Positions 48,811-57,617 of a stretch of 64,000 nucleotides of DNA are shown here, piece by piece; position 1 is the first letter of the stretch; each line of letters opens with the position of its first letter. A program made the translations under genes and the position numbers. A model generated the notes under the pieces. That model had not been told where the DNA came from and ran no database searches. It saw nothing but the letters and a program-made list of their open reading frames with translations. The stretch comes from Cyanobium sp. Cruz-8D1. Lineage in GTDB: Bacteria > Cyanobacteriota > Cyanobacteriia > PCC-6307 > Cyanobiaceae. Location: contig NZ_JAGQCD010000011.1 in NCBI RefSeq assembly GCF_024345975.1, forward strand, positions 1-64,000. The letters are read 5' to 3'.

Positions 48811-49823
48811 TGGCCAAGGCACGCCGAATCAGCCGCCGTCAGGCCCTGCGCCTGCTGGGCGGCGGCGCGGCCGGCGGGGCTCTCCTGGCCGCCGGATGCA
48901 CCCCCCGCTCCCGGCCTCCGGGCCCGCCCCGCCTCGGACTGCTGCAGTACGTACGGGGTGCGGCCCCCGAGGCCGCCCGCCGCGGGTTCGTGCAGGCCCT
49001 GGCCAGGGGCGGCTTCCGGCCGCCAGCCAGCTTGATCCTGCTGGAACGCTTCGCCGAGGGCAGCATGGCCACCAGCCGCGCCCAGGTGATCGCGCTGCTG
49101 GAGGACGGGGTCGACATGCTGGTGGCCATCGGCACCCCGCCCCTGACGACGATCCTGGCCGTCGCCCCCGCCCGGGTGCCGGTCGTGTTCATGTACTGCT
49201 CCAACCCCTGGGGGGCGGGGGCCGGCACCAGCTACACCAACCACCGGCCCAACGTGGTGGGCACGGTGAGCACCAGTCCCCTCGCCGAGCAACTCGACCT
49301 CGCCCGCCGGATCACCCCCGCTCTGTCCAGCGTCGGGCTCATCTTCCATCCCTCCGAGGCCAATGCCAGCTTCGAAGCGGAGCTGCTGCGCCGGGAAGCC
49401 AGCCAGCGGTCGATCGCGGTCGCGATCGAGCCGGTGTCCGGACCGGGGGAGGTGGCCCGTGCCGCCGACGCCCTGGCCGCCCGGCGGGTGGGGGCCCTGG
49501 TACGGGTGGGGGACTACGCCACCAGCGTCGGCTTCCCCGCCCTGGCGGCGGCGGGTCTGCGCCATCGCCTGCCGGTCTATTCCGTTGATCCCTCCGACAT
49601 CGCCACGCCGGGGTGCCTGGCGGTGGTGGGCTGGGATCCGGAAGCCGATGGGGCCCTGGCCGGGGATCTGGCGGTGAAGGTGCTGCGCGGGCGCTCGCCT
49701 GCCGATCTGCCCTTCGAACCGGTCACCAAAAAACTCCTGCTGCTGAATCGCCGTACGGCCCGGGCCATCGGGGTGACCTTCCCGCCCGAGCTGCTGCGCC
49801 AGGCGGACCAGTTGGTGGGCTGA
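48810..49823 (+). CDS. Tat/lipoprotein-type ABC substrate-binding protein (TrpX-like family)
   Basis: 337 residues. N-terminus RRISRRQALRLLGGGAAGGA has a twin-arginine-like pair followed by a lipobox LLAAGC (Cys about 30). Mature part belongs to the ABC_sub_bind family: LLQYVRGAAPEAARRGFVQA, VDMLVAIGTPPLTTILAVAP, PVVFMYCSNPWGAGAGTSYT, NVVGTVSTSPLAEQLDLARR and GCLAVVGWDPEADGALAGDL. Family members bind amino acids or small ligands; ligand here is unknown. The start overlaps the ureF stop by one base, so it is in the urease operon although it is not a known urease component. No cognate permease or ATPase is next to it. Confidence 0.82.
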   Translation: MAKARRISRRQALRLLGGGAAGGALLAAGCTPRSRPPGPPRLGLLQYVRGAAPEAARRGFVQALARGGFRPPASLILLERFAEGSMATSRAQVIALLEDGVDMLVAIGTPPLTTILAVAPARVPVVFMYCSNPWGAGAGTSYTNHRPNVVGTVSTSPLAEQLDLARRITPALSSVGLIFHPSEANASFEAELLRREASQRSIAVAIEPVSGPGEVARAADALAARRVGALVRVGDYATSVGFPALAAAGLRHRLPVYSVDPSDIATPGCLAVVGWDPEADGALAGDLAVKVLRGRSPADLPFEPVTKKLLLLNRRTARAIGVTFPPELLRQADQLVG

Positions 49824-49847
49824 GCGGCTCCACGGCCATCAGGCCGA

Positions 49848-50717
49848 TCAGGGTTTGCGGTCCTTCAGGTGCTCCCCGGGCCGATCGATGAGCTCGAACA
49901 GCCAGCTCTCGTTGAGGGTCTTCACGAGGCGGTTGGTGGCGCCGGCCATGGTGGTCAGCTCCCGCAGGGTCTGGAGCAGCAGCGGCCGCGTCTCGGTTTC
50001 GGTTCTCTCCAGGCGCCGGATCAGGGCCGAAAGATCGACGGCGGTGCCATCGGCCCGGCTCTCCAGGCGCTCCGCCAGGGCACGGGTGGCTCCCAGGGTG
50101 CGGTTCAGCTCGGTGCTGCTGCGCTGGGTGTCGGCCTCCAGCCGTGTCGCCAGACGGCGGGTTGAGGCCAGGGTCTGGTCCAGCTGGTCGAGGCTGCGGG
50201 GCAGGCGAGTCTCCGCCAGGTTGAGGCCGCTGCTGAGGGCCCGCTGCAGCGGGATGCGGCTGCTGGCCACCTCGGCGAGCAGGTCCTCGAGGTCCGGACG
50301 GCTTGTGAACACGAGCGTCTCGCCATCGCCGATCGGCGGCTGGCCCACCGCCGCCGGATCGGGCGTGATGGCGATGTAGCTGTCGCCCAGCAGCCCGATC
50401 TGGGCCAGCTCCGCCCGGCTACGGCGACCCACCATGGAGCGGTAAGGATCTCGCAGCTCCAGTTCCACCAGCACCTGGGCATCGGGCTGAAGCAGGATGC
50501 GGCGCACCTGGCCCACGGAGAACCCCGAGATCCGCACCGCCATGCCCGTCTGCAGGCCGGCGGCATTGAGGGTACGGAACTGCAGCCGCACGCTGGGCGC
50601 CAGCCAGTGGCCGGAGCGGGCGATCCCCACCACGAACAGCCCCAGCAATCCCACCGCCCCCGCCAGGACAACCAGGCTCTGGAGGCCGGGGCGACGCTGC
50701 GCTGCGGTCGGTGTCAA
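49848..50717 (-). CDS. MlaD-type MCE protein
   Basis: 289 residues. One N-terminal transmembrane helix (SLVVLAGAVGLLGLFVVGIA about 14-33), an MCE domain (VRLQFRTLNAAGLQTGMAVR, ISGFSVGQVRRILLQPDAQV, AQIGLLGDSYIAITPD about 45-130) and a long helical coiled tail rich in R/E/L (for example RLATRLEADTQRSSTELNR). Periplasmic lipid-transfer component paired with an MlaE-type permease; the cyanobacterial homologue is in the Mla/TGD-like lipid transport. Follows mlaE by two bases. Confidence 0.87.
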   Translation of the reverse strand: MTPTAAQRRPGLQSLVVLAGAVGLLGLFVVGIARSGHWLAPSVRLQFRTLNAAGLQTGMAVRISGFSVGQVRRILLQPDAQVLVELELRDPYRSMVGRRSRAELAQIGLLGDSYIAITPDPAAVGQPPIGDGETLVFTSRPDLEDLLAEVASSRIPLQRALSSGLNLAETRLPRSLDQLDQTLASTRRLATRLEADTQRSSTELNRTLGATRALAERLESRADGTAVDLSALIRRLERTETETRPLLLQTLRELTTMAGATNRLVKTLNESWLFELIDRPGEHLKDRKP

Positions 50718-50719
50718 GG

Positions 50720-51376
50720 TCAGCTCCCTCCCACGCGCAGGGGATCGACGACGATCGTCCAGAGCAGGTCGATGCAGACCAGCAGCCCCAGGCCCAGCAG
50801 GAACGATCGGGACAGGCGGGAGGCCATCGCCGTGGCGCCGGCCGAGGAGTGCCTCCCCTGCTGCAGGCAGATGGCAGCGGTGATCGCGCCATAGAGGCCC
50901 GCCCTGGCCAGGGTGGCGGCGAAGCGGGCCGGCTCCAGCTGGCCGACCAGGAAGCCCACTTCCGCCACCACATCGCCCTGGTTGAGGGTGAGGCCGGCCG
51001 TGAGGATCACAGCCGCCATGTAGTAGAGCAGCAGCACGATGCTCAGCAGGCCGCTGGCCAGCAGCTCGGGCCCCCAGGAGCGGAGGGGGCGGCGTTCCCC
51101 CAGCAGCAGCGGACCATCCCGCAGCAGCAGCAGCAGGCTGACCAGCAGCGGCCCCAAGAAAAACAGAGTCCGCACCGCCAGCAACTCGACCGTGAGCCTG
51201 GACAGCTGTTGCAGCGGACTGCGCAACAGCTCAATGAAGCCAAGGCACACCACCACCCCTGTCCCCGTCACCGCGGCGACGAGCCGCCCATCCAGACGCT
51301 CAAAGCGGCGGATCAGCCTGGGGATCGGTTCATCACTCACCGCGGCCATCGGCGCTGGCGTCAGGATGGCACCCAT
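50720..51376 (-). CDS. MlaE-like ABC permease (divergent)
   Basis: 218 residues with about five membrane helices. Family-like blocks are [59 protein letters not shown] and the terminal [18 protein letters not shown], corresponding to the Mla permease C-terminal helices. Divergent, so identity rests partly on the adjoining mlaD. Start ATG 51376; ATG 51349 is also possible. No MlaF ATPase is in the window. Confidence 0.7.
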   Translation of the reverse strand: MGAILTPAPMAAVSDEPIPRLIRRFERLDGRLVAAVTGTGVVVCLGFIELLRSPLQQLSRLTVELLAVRTLFFLGPLLVSLLLLLRDGPLLLGERRPLRSWGPELLASGLLSIVLLLYYMAAVILTAGLTLNQGDVVAEVGFLVGQLEPARFAATLARAGLYGAITAAICLQQGRHSSAGATAMASRLSRSFLLGLGLLVCIDLLWTIVVDPLRVGGS

Positions 51377-51390
51377 CCTGGGCTGGGGCG

Positions 51391-52005
51391 ATGGGTAGCA
51401 AATTGAGGGTCGGGGTCGCAGGGCCGGTGGGGTCTGGAAAGACGGCCCTGGTGGATGCCCTCTGCCGCCGCCTGCGGGAACGGTTGCAGCTGGCCGTCGT
51501 CACCAACGACATCTACACCCAGGAGGATGCCCAGTTTCTGACCAAGGCCGGCTCCCTGGCCCCCGAGCGGATCCGGGGGGTCGAGACCGGAGGCTGCCCC
51601 CACACTGCCATCCGGGAGGACTGTTCGATCAACCGGGCCGCAGTGCAGGAGCTGGAGGAGGCCTTCCCGGACCTGGATCTGGTGCTGGTGGAAAGCGGCG
51701 GCGACAACCTGGCGGCCAGCTTCAGCCCGGAGCTGGTGGATCTCTGCATCTACGTGATCGACGTGGCCGCCGGCGACAAGATCCCTCGCAAGGGAGGACC
51801 TGGCATCACCCGCTCCGACCTGCTCGTGATCAACAAGATCGACCTTGCCCCCATGGTGGGCGCCAGCCTGGCGGTGATGGAACAAGACACGGAACGCATG
51901 CGCGCTGGTCGCCCCTGGTGCTTCACGAATCTGCGCAGCGGTGAAGGACTGGATCGGGTCGAAAGCTTCCTGTTGCGGCAGTTGCCCGCGCCCACCACGG
52001 CCTGA
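51391..52005 (+). CDS. ureG: Urease accessory GTPase UreG
   Basis: 204 residues of SIMIBI GTPase: P-loop [20 protein letters not shown] (about residues 8-27), [40 protein letters not shown] (Ni-binding CPH motif), [18 protein letters not shown] and [17 protein letters not shown]. Supplies GTP hydrolysis for nickel insertion. It is separated from ureEF by the TrpX-like gene and the two Mla genes, and starts divergent from mlaE with 14 bases between. Confidence 0.96.
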   Translation: MGSKLRVGVAGPVGSGKTALVDALCRRLRERLQLAVVTNDIYTQEDAQFLTKAGSLAPERIRGVETGGCPHTAIREDCSINRAAVQELEEAFPDLDLVLVESGGDNLAASFSPELVDLCIYVIDVAAGDKIPRKGGPGITRSDLLVINKIDLAPMVGASLAVMEQDTERMRAGRPWCFTNLRSGEGLDRVESFLLRQLPAPTTA

Positions 52006-52148
52006 CCCCTGACCCCCACCGCCTGAGCCTCAACGCCTTCAGAACGGCGATTCTCACCCTTTCATCCCCAGGCCCCACAGGCAAGGCTACCTATCGAAAG
52101 GGAGAGCACGTGCAAATCCTCACTCCGGCAGGCCCTCGGTCAGTTTCT

Positions 52149-52190
52149 GTCTCATTGGATACCGGGAGTCATCGCGTCCTTCTTTACCTT
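52149..52190 (+). promoter_or_regulatory. NtcA-activated promoter of urtABCDE
   Basis: GTC-N8-TAC at 52149-52162 is one base from the NtcA consensus GTA-N8-TAC. Exactly 22 bases further lies TACCTT (52185-52190), a match to the -10 form TAN3T at the spacing usual for NtcA-activated class II promoters. Transcription would begin near 52197, about 44 bases before urtA. Predicted from spacing and motifs only. Confidence 0.6.
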
Positions 52191-52240
52191 TCCTTTTGCC
52201 GTCGGTTACGGCGACTACAATTCATCTTGAACAGGCTTCA

Positions 52241-53536
52241 ATGTCTCTGCATCTTTCAAGGCGACTGACAGCTGCTCTCGCCGTAACTGCTGTGAGCGTT
52301 ACCCTCGTCTCCTGTGGCGGCGAGTCCGGGTCAGGCGGTAATTTTGATGGTGAAGTGAAGGTTGGCATCCTTCATTCCCTCAGTGGCACCATGGCCATTT
52401 CCGAAACGACTTTGAAAGAAGTCGAAGAAATGGCGATCAAGGAGATCAATGATGCCGGCGGTGTCAAAGTTGGCGACAAATCTTACAAGATTGTCCCTGT
52501 CATCGAAGACGGAGCCTCCGACTGGCCGACGTTTGCTGAGAAAGCTCAGAAGCTGATCGACTCCGACAAAGTTGCCGTGGTCTTCGGCGGTTGGACTTCG
52601 GCCAGCCGCAAGGCGATGCTGCCGGTCTTCGAGTCGAAGAACCACATGCTCTTCTACCCGATTCAGTACGAGGGTCAGGAGTGCTCCAGGAACATCTTCT
52701 ACACCGGCGCCGTTCCGAACCAGCAGGCCGAGCCTGCGGTGCAGTGGCTGATGGACAAGTTCTCCGGAGAACTCGGCAAGAAAGTCTACCTGGTTGGCTC
52801 TGATTACGTATATCCACGTACGGCCAACACCATCATCAAAGAGCAGATGAAGGCTCTGGGTGGCGAGACCGTCGGCGAGGATTACATCCCTCTCGGCAAC
52901 ACCGAGGTGGCTCCGATCATCGCCAAGATCAAGAAGGCGTTCCCGGATGGCGGGATCATCATCAACACCCTGAACGGGGACTCCAACGTCGCCCTGTTCA
53001 AGCAGTTCAAGGCTTCGGGCATCGACCCAGCCAAATATCCGATCATGTCCTTCTCGATCGCGGAAGAAGAGATTCGTCAGATCGGACCGGAGTACACCAC
53101 CGGCACCTATGCCGCCTGGAACTTCTTCATGAGCCTGGACACCCCGGCCTCCAAGAAGTTCACCGCCGACTTCCAGGCCATGTACGGCGCTGATCGGGTC
53201 ACGGGTGACCCGGCCGAATCCGCCTACAACATGGTGTACCTCTGGAAGAACGCCGTCGAGAAGGCCGGAACCTTCGAGGATCTCGACAAGGTCCGCACCG
53301 ACATGATCGGGATCACCTTCGCCGCTCCCCAGGGCGAAATCAAGATGTTCCCCAACCACCACACCTCCGAGCGGGTGCTCATCGGCGAGGCTGAGAACTC
53401 GGGCCAATTCAAGATTCTCTACGACAGCGTCAAGGCCATTCCCCCGATTCCCTGGAACCAGTTCGTTCCTGAGACCAAGGGCTTCACCTGCGACTGGACC
53501 CAGGACCGCCCTGACGCCGGCAAGTTCAAGATGTGA
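52241..53536 (+). CDS. urtA: Urea ABC transporter substrate-binding protein
   Basis: 431 residues with a lipoprotein signal (LTAALAVTAVSVTLVSCGGE, lipobox VSC near residue 26). Leu/Ile/Val-type type I binding fold: VKVGILHSLSGTMAISETTL, AVVFGGWTSASRKAMLPVFE, HMLFYPIQYEGQECSRNIFY, VYLVGSDYVYPRTANT, DPAESAYNMVYLWKNAVEKA and KMFPNHHTSERVLIGE. Captures urea at the outer membrane face for UrtBC. ATG 52241 chosen; GTG-side extension to 52196 adds 15 residues with no signal character. First gene of the urt operon. Confidence 0.97.
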   Translation: MSLHLSRRLTAALAVTAVSVTLVSCGGESGSGGNFDGEVKVGILHSLSGTMAISETTLKEVEEMAIKEINDAGGVKVGDKSYKIVPVIEDGASDWPTFAEKAQKLIDSDKVAVVFGGWTSASRKAMLPVFESKNHMLFYPIQYEGQECSRNIFYTGAVPNQQAEPAVQWLMDKFSGELGKKVYLVGSDYVYPRTANTIIKEQMKALGGETVGEDYIPLGNTEVAPIIAKIKKAFPDGGIIINTLNGDSNVALFKQFKASGIDPAKYPIMSFSIAEEEIRQIGPEYTTGTYAAWNFFMSLDTPASKKFTADFQAMYGADRVTGDPAESAYNMVYLWKNAVEKAGTFEDLDKVRTDMIGITFAAPQGEIKMFPNHHTSERVLIGEAENSGQFKILYDSVKAIPPIPWNQFVPETKGFTCDWTQDRPDAGKFKM

Positions 53537-53568
53537 TCACGGAACAGTCCGTGAATTCATGAAAGACG

Positions 53569-53590
53569 GGTGGTTCCTTCGGGAACCACC
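53569..53590 (+). terminator. Strong hairpin after urtA (UUCG tetraloop)
   Basis: GGTGGTTCC and GGAACCACC pair over nine bases around TTCG. No T-run follows, so it is more likely an RNA-stabilising or attenuating stem downstream of urtA than a full terminator. Confidence 0.7.
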
Positions 53591-53624
53591 GCGTTCCAGA
53601 TCAGCACACCACCAGGTTCGACCC

Positions 53625-53654
53625 GATCGAGCGCCGCCAAGGCGACGCTCGATC
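53625..53654 (+). terminator. Second hairpin in the urtA-urtB gap
   Basis: GATCGAGCG and CGCTCGATC form a nine-base stem around a 12-base loop that itself can pair GCC with GGC. It lies 21 bases before the TTG start of urtB. No T-run follows; it could reduce readthrough or shield the urtA transcript from 3-prime decay. Confidence 0.65.
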
Positions 53655-53675
53655 TAACGTTCAACAATCATTCCG

Positions 53676-54833
53676 TTGGAACTCTTCTTTTCTCAGATCC
53701 TCGATGGCCTGAGCATCGGATCCGTGCTGCTGCTTGCAGCCACGGGGTTGGCCATTGTTTTCGGCTTGATGGGCGTCATCAATCTCGCCCACGGCGAGTT
53801 CATGATGCTCGGGGCCTACGTGACCTACGTGGTGCAGTCGGCCTTCAAGCCCATGGGTGGTGTGATTTTCGAACTGTACTTTCCGGTCTCACTGGTTCTG
53901 GCCTTCCTTGTGACGGCACTGGTCGGGGTGCTGCTGGAGAGAACGTTGATCAGGCAGCTCTACGGCCGCCCGCTTGAAACACTGCTGGCCACGTGGGGGG
54001 TCAGCCTGATTCTCATCCAACTGATACGGAGTGTCTCAACCGCGATGATGCTCGGCATCATTGTCGGCGTTGTGATTGGTTTCTTTCTATCCAAACTACT
54101 CGGGGCCAAGTTCTCGGAGAAGCCCTTTTTCACCTATCTCAATGGACTCGGCTGGGCCATCGCCATCGGCCTTGGTCTGATCGCCGTCAACGTCTTTGAT
54201 CAGATTCGGCCGCTGTCCAAGGCCTGGTTCGGACCCCGCAACATTGATGTCACCGCGCCCAAGTGGCTACAGGGAAGCTGGGGAGCGATCGGCGGTATCG
54301 AGCTTCCTGGTCTGCGCATCTTCATCATTCTCCTGTCGGCCCTGTTGCTGCTCGCCACCTTCTGGTTCCTCAACAAGAGCGTCTGGGGTCTGCGCATCCG
54401 TGCCGTCACCCAGAACCGCCAGATGAGCAATTGCCTCGGCATTCCCACCGACCGCGTCGACAGCATCACCTTCGGCATCGGTTCCGGACTGGCCGGGGTG
54501 GCTGGGTGTGCCATCACCCTGCTGGGATCGGTGGGCCCGAACCTTGGTGCGGCCTACATCGTTTCCTGCTTCATGGTGATCGTTCTTGGTGGTGTGGGCA
54601 ATCTGCTGGGCACCGTGCTGGCCTCGCTGCTGCTGGGCATCATCCAGTCGGTGATCGGTTCTGGCACGTTGTTGACAATCTTCCCGGACATGCCCTTAGC
54701 GGCGAAAGGGGTGATCGAGTTCTTCGCCACCACGAGCATGTCCCTGGTGCTGGTGTTCATCTTCATCATCGTCTTCCTTCAGTTCCGCCCCAACGGCATG
54801 TTCCCCCAGAAGGGTCGCTCGGTCGATGCCTGA
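53676..54833 (+). CDS. urtB: Urea ABC transporter permease
   Basis: 385 residues, membrane helices along its length (LLAATGLAIVFGLMGVINLA about residue 20, LATWGVSLILIQLIRSV, NRQMSNCLGIPTDRVDSITF with following GSGLAGVAGCAITLLGSVGP). The HGEFMMLGAY loop marks the LivH-type permease. Start TTG 53676 gives MELFFSQILDGLSIGSV, the family N-terminus; no ATG is suitable. Pairs with UrtC to form the pore. 60 bases before urtC. Confidence 0.95.
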   Translation: MELFFSQILDGLSIGSVLLLAATGLAIVFGLMGVINLAHGEFMMLGAYVTYVVQSAFKPMGGVIFELYFPVSLVLAFLVTALVGVLLERTLIRQLYGRPLETLLATWGVSLILIQLIRSVSTAMMLGIIVGVVIGFFLSKLLGAKFSEKPFFTYLNGLGWAIAIGLGLIAVNVFDQIRPLSKAWFGPRNIDVTAPKWLQGSWGAIGGIELPGLRIFIILLSALLLLATFWFLNKSVWGLRIRAVTQNRQMSNCLGIPTDRVDSITFGIGSGLAGVAGCAITLLGSVGPNLGAAYIVSCFMVIVLGGVGNLLGTVLASLLLGIIQSVIGSGTLLTIFPDMPLAAKGVIEFFATTSMSLVLVFIFIIVFLQFRPNGMFPQKGRSVDA

Positions 54834-54893
54834 CCCGCTGATTTCAACCCTGCGCAGATTCCCGTTCCATCTCCCCACCAGGAGGTCCTACCT

Positions 54894-56000
54894 GTGAAAC
54901 TCTTCCAACGACTTGTCCCCTGGATTCTGCTGGCGATCGCCCTGTTCATCCTTCCAGCGGCGCTCGACGACTTCCGCCTCAACCTCTTCGGCCGCTACTT
55001 CGCGCTGTCGATCACGGCGCTGGCGATCGACCTGATCTGGGGCTACACCGGTCTGCTGAGCCTGGGGCAGGGGATCTTCTTTGCACTGGGGGGCTACGCG
55101 GTGGCCATGAACCTGATGCTCAACACCAAGAGCCTGGCGGGTGGCAATGGCATCCCCAAGTTCTTTGAGAATTATGGTGTTGCCCAGCTTCCTTTCTTCT
55201 GGCAGCCCTTCTGGTCGCCGCTGTTCACCCTGATTGCGCTCTGGGTGATTCCTGCGGCGGTGGCGGGTGTGGTGGGTTGGTTGATCTTCAGAAATCGCAT
55301 CAAGGGGGTGTATTTCTCGATCATCACCCAGGCGGCGCTGATGGTTTTCTTCCACTTCTTCAACGGCCAGCAGAAACTCTTCGACGGTACCAATGGCCTC
55401 AAAACCAGCACCACCGAGCTGTTCGGCCAACTGGTGGGTTCGCCTGACATGCAGGTCTGGTTTTACCGCCTCACGGTGCTGCTACTGCCCCTGGCCTTCC
55501 TGGTCTGTCGCTACTTCACCAGTGGTCGCTTCGGTGATGCCCTGATCGCCATCCGTGACGACGAAAGCCGACTTCGCTTCGCCGGATTCAACCCCGTTCC
55601 CTTCAAAACCATCGTCTTTCTGGTGGCAGGGGCCCTGTGCGGGATCTCCGGTGCTCTCTACACCGTCCAGTCCGGCATCGTCTCGCCCCAGTACATGTCG
55701 ATCTCCTTCTCGATCGAGATGGTGATCTGGGTGGCCGTGGGTGGTCGTGGCACCCTGGTCGGTCCGATCATCGGAGCCACCGTGGTGAACTACCTGCGCA
55801 GCCTGGTGAGCGAAGCCCTGCCGGAGGCCTGGCTGTTCGTGCAGGGGGCCCTGTTCATCTTCGTGGTGGTTCTGATGCCCGACGGCATCTACGGCTGGAT
55901 CACCAAAGGCGGCTTCCGCACCTTTCTGGCCGCCTTCGGCATCGCCAAGAAGTCCAATACCTACCCCCAGCTGGACAAGGAGGCCATTCCGGTGGATTAG
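54894..56000 (+). CDS. urtC: Urea ABC transporter permease
   Basis: 368 residues, LivM-type permease: LDLIWGYTGLLSLGQGIFFA-like block (ALAIDLIWGYTGLLSLGQGI about 43-62), IRDDESRLRFAGFNPVPFKT (EAA-type loop), GALCGISGALYTVQSGIVSP and AVGGRGTLVGPIIGATVVNY. The GTG at 54894 is decided by a clear AGGAGG (54880-54885) eight bases upstream. Final residues are AKKSNTYPQLDKEAIPVD, hydrophilic. Forms the second half of the urea pore. Confidence 0.96.
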   Translation: MKLFQRLVPWILLAIALFILPAALDDFRLNLFGRYFALSITALAIDLIWGYTGLLSLGQGIFFALGGYAVAMNLMLNTKSLAGGNGIPKFFENYGVAQLPFFWQPFWSPLFTLIALWVIPAAVAGVVGWLIFRNRIKGVYFSIITQAALMVFFHFFNGQQKLFDGTNGLKTSTTELFGQLVGSPDMQVWFYRLTVLLLPLAFLVCRYFTSGRFGDALIAIRDDESRLRFAGFNPVPFKTIVFLVAGALCGISGALYTVQSGIVSPQYMSISFSIEMVIWVAVGGRGTLVGPIIGATVVNYLRSLVSEALPEAWLFVQGALFIFVVVLMPDGIYGWITKGGFRTFLAAFGIAKKSNTYPQLDKEAIPVD

Positions 56001-56066
56001 TCCTCCAGAGGACCCATCCTGGCTGATCTGCTGTGACTGTGTTTCGATTTCGCACCCTTCCAATCC

Positions 56067-56813
56067 ATGTCAGAACCTCTCCTCGAGCTCAATGACGTCA
56101 GCGTGAGTTTCGACGGCTTCTATGCCCTCACGGACCTCAGCCTGAAGCTCTATAAGGGTGAACTCAAGTCCATCATCGGCCCCAACGGTGCTGGCAAGAC
56201 CACCTTTCTGGATGTGATCACTGGCAAGGTGCGTCCCACGAAGGGGACGGTGTCCTTCAAGGGGAAGTCGCTGCTGGGCGTCTCCGAGCAGAAGATCTCC
56301 CGCAATGGCATCGGCCGCAAGTTCCAGACCCCGCGGGTGTTTGAGAATCTCACCGTGCTGCGCAACCTGGAGCTGTCCGCCTCGCCGGAGAAAAACGCCT
56401 TCAGCCTGCTGGGCTCCAGCCTGCCCCAGTCCTCGAAGGATGAGGTGCATCGCATCATGAATTACGTCGGCCTGACGCCGTTTGCCACCGTCAAGGCCGG
56501 CTCCCTCTCCCACGGCCAGAAGCAGTGGCTGGCCATCGCCTCCCTCGTGGCCCAGGCCCCGGAAGTGCTGCTGCTCGATGAACCCGTCGCCGGCCTCACT
56601 GACGAGGAAACCCTGCGCACGGCCGAGCTGATCAAGTCCCTGGCCGGCGACCACACCGTGGTGGTGATCGAGCACGACATGGAGTTCATCCGCGACCTGG
56701 GTTTCGACGTCACCGTGTTGCACCAGGGACAGGTGCTTACGCAGGGGCCTCTGGAGAAGGTTAAATCCGACCCGCGGGTGATTGAGGTCTACCTGGGGCC
56801 GCCCGAACAGTAA
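56067..56813 (+). CDS. urtD: Urea ABC transporter ATP-binding protein
   Basis: 248 residues. Walker A GPNGAGKTTFLDVITGKV (about residues 36-53), signature LSHGQKQWLAIASLVAQAPE (about 146-165), Walker B VLLLDEPVAGLTDEE, and switch VVIEHDMEFIRDLGFDVTVL. LivG-type subunit energising UrtBC. Starts 66 bases after urtC and ends 29 bases before urtE. Confidence 0.97.
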   Translation: MSEPLLELNDVSVSFDGFYALTDLSLKLYKGELKSIIGPNGAGKTTFLDVITGKVRPTKGTVSFKGKSLLGVSEQKISRNGIGRKFQTPRVFENLTVLRNLELSASPEKNAFSLLGSSLPQSSKDEVHRIMNYVGLTPFATVKAGSLSHGQKQWLAIASLVAQAPEVLLLDEPVAGLTDEETLRTAELIKSLAGDHTVVVIEHDMEFIRDLGFDVTVLHQGQVLTQGPLEKVKSDPRVIEVYLGPPEQ

Positions 56814-56842
56814 TCGCTTCTTGACCATCACCCACCGACCCC

Positions 56843-57568
56843 ATGTCCTCCACCAGCGCCCAACCCCTGCTCCAGGTCTCCGACCTGAATGTGTATTACG
56901 GAGAAAGCCATATTCTCCGCAACGTCGACCTTTCCATCGACGAAGGCAAGATGGTCTGCCTGATCGGCCGTAATGGCGTCGGCAAAACCACCTTCCTCAA
57001 AACCGTCATCGGCCTGCTGCAGCAGCGATCGGGAACCATCCATTACCAGGATGACCAGCTCACCACCCAGCCGCCCTACAAGCGGGCCAGGGCGGGCATC
57101 GGTTATGTGTCCCAAGGCCGGGACATCATTCCCCAGGTGACCGTCAAGGAAAATCTGCTGCTCGGCATGGAGGCCTTGCCTGGGGGTCTTGAGAAGAACC
57201 GCCACATTGATCCACTGATCTTCGATCTGTTCCCGATCCTCGAGAAGTTCCTGAAGCGCAAAGGGGGCGACCTCAGTGGCGGTCAGCAACAACAGCTGGC
57301 CATTGCCCGCGCCCTGCTGGGCAAGCCCAAGCTGTTGCTCCTGGATGAACCCACCGAAGGCATTCAGCCCTCGATCATCCTCGACATCGAGCATGCGGTG
57401 CAGCGGATCATGAAGGAAACCGGCATCAGCGTGTTGCTGGTGGAGCAGCACCTGCACTTCGTGCGCCAGTCCGACTTCTATTACGCCATGCAGCGCGGCG
57501 GCATCGTCTCCAGTGGCCAGACCGACAAGCTCTCCGATGACGTGATCAAGGAATTCCTCACCGTCTGA
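56843..57568 (+). CDS. urtE: Urea ABC transporter ATP-binding protein
   Basis: 241 residues, LivF-type: Walker A GRNGVGKTTFLKTVIG (about 37), signature LSGGQQQQLAIARALLGKPK (about 142-161), Walker B LLLLDEPTEGIQPS, switch VLLVEQHLHFVRQSDF. Completes the UrtABCDE urea importer. Last gene of the operon; ends 50 bases before the convergent fmdB, with a long hairpin in the gap. Confidence 0.97.
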   Translation: MSSTSAQPLLQVSDLNVYYGESHILRNVDLSIDEGKMVCLIGRNGVGKTTFLKTVIGLLQQRSGTIHYQDDQLTTQPPYKRARAGIGYVSQGRDIIPQVTVKENLLLGMEALPGGLEKNRHIDPLIFDLFPILEKFLKRKGGDLSGGQQQQLAIARALLGKPKLLLLDEPTEGIQPSIILDIEHAVQRIMKETGISVLLVEQHLHFVRQSDFYYAMQRGGIVSSGQTDKLSDDVIKEFLTV

Positions 57569-57584
57569 GGCACTTTTGCTCTCC

Positions 57585-57612
57585 CCGGCCGCCACCATCG
57601 GGTGGCGGCCGG
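57585..57612. terminator. Bidirectional terminator-like hairpin between urtE and fmdB
   Basis: CCGGCCGCCACC pairs with GGTGGCGGCCGG over 12 bases with an ATCG loop, in the 49-base gap between convergent genes. It is very stable but lacks a strong U-tract, so may rely on pausing. Confidence 0.75.
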
Positions 57613-57617
57613 CGGCC

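Noticed and set aside
52110-52123. GTG-N8-CAC upstream of urtA
   Set aside because: No TAN3T element at suitable distance.
52205-52218. GTT-N8-TAC near urtA as the NtcA site
   Set aside because: A -10 element 22 bases downstream would fall on the start codon; the GTC-N8-TAC site at 52149 with TACCTT fits far better.
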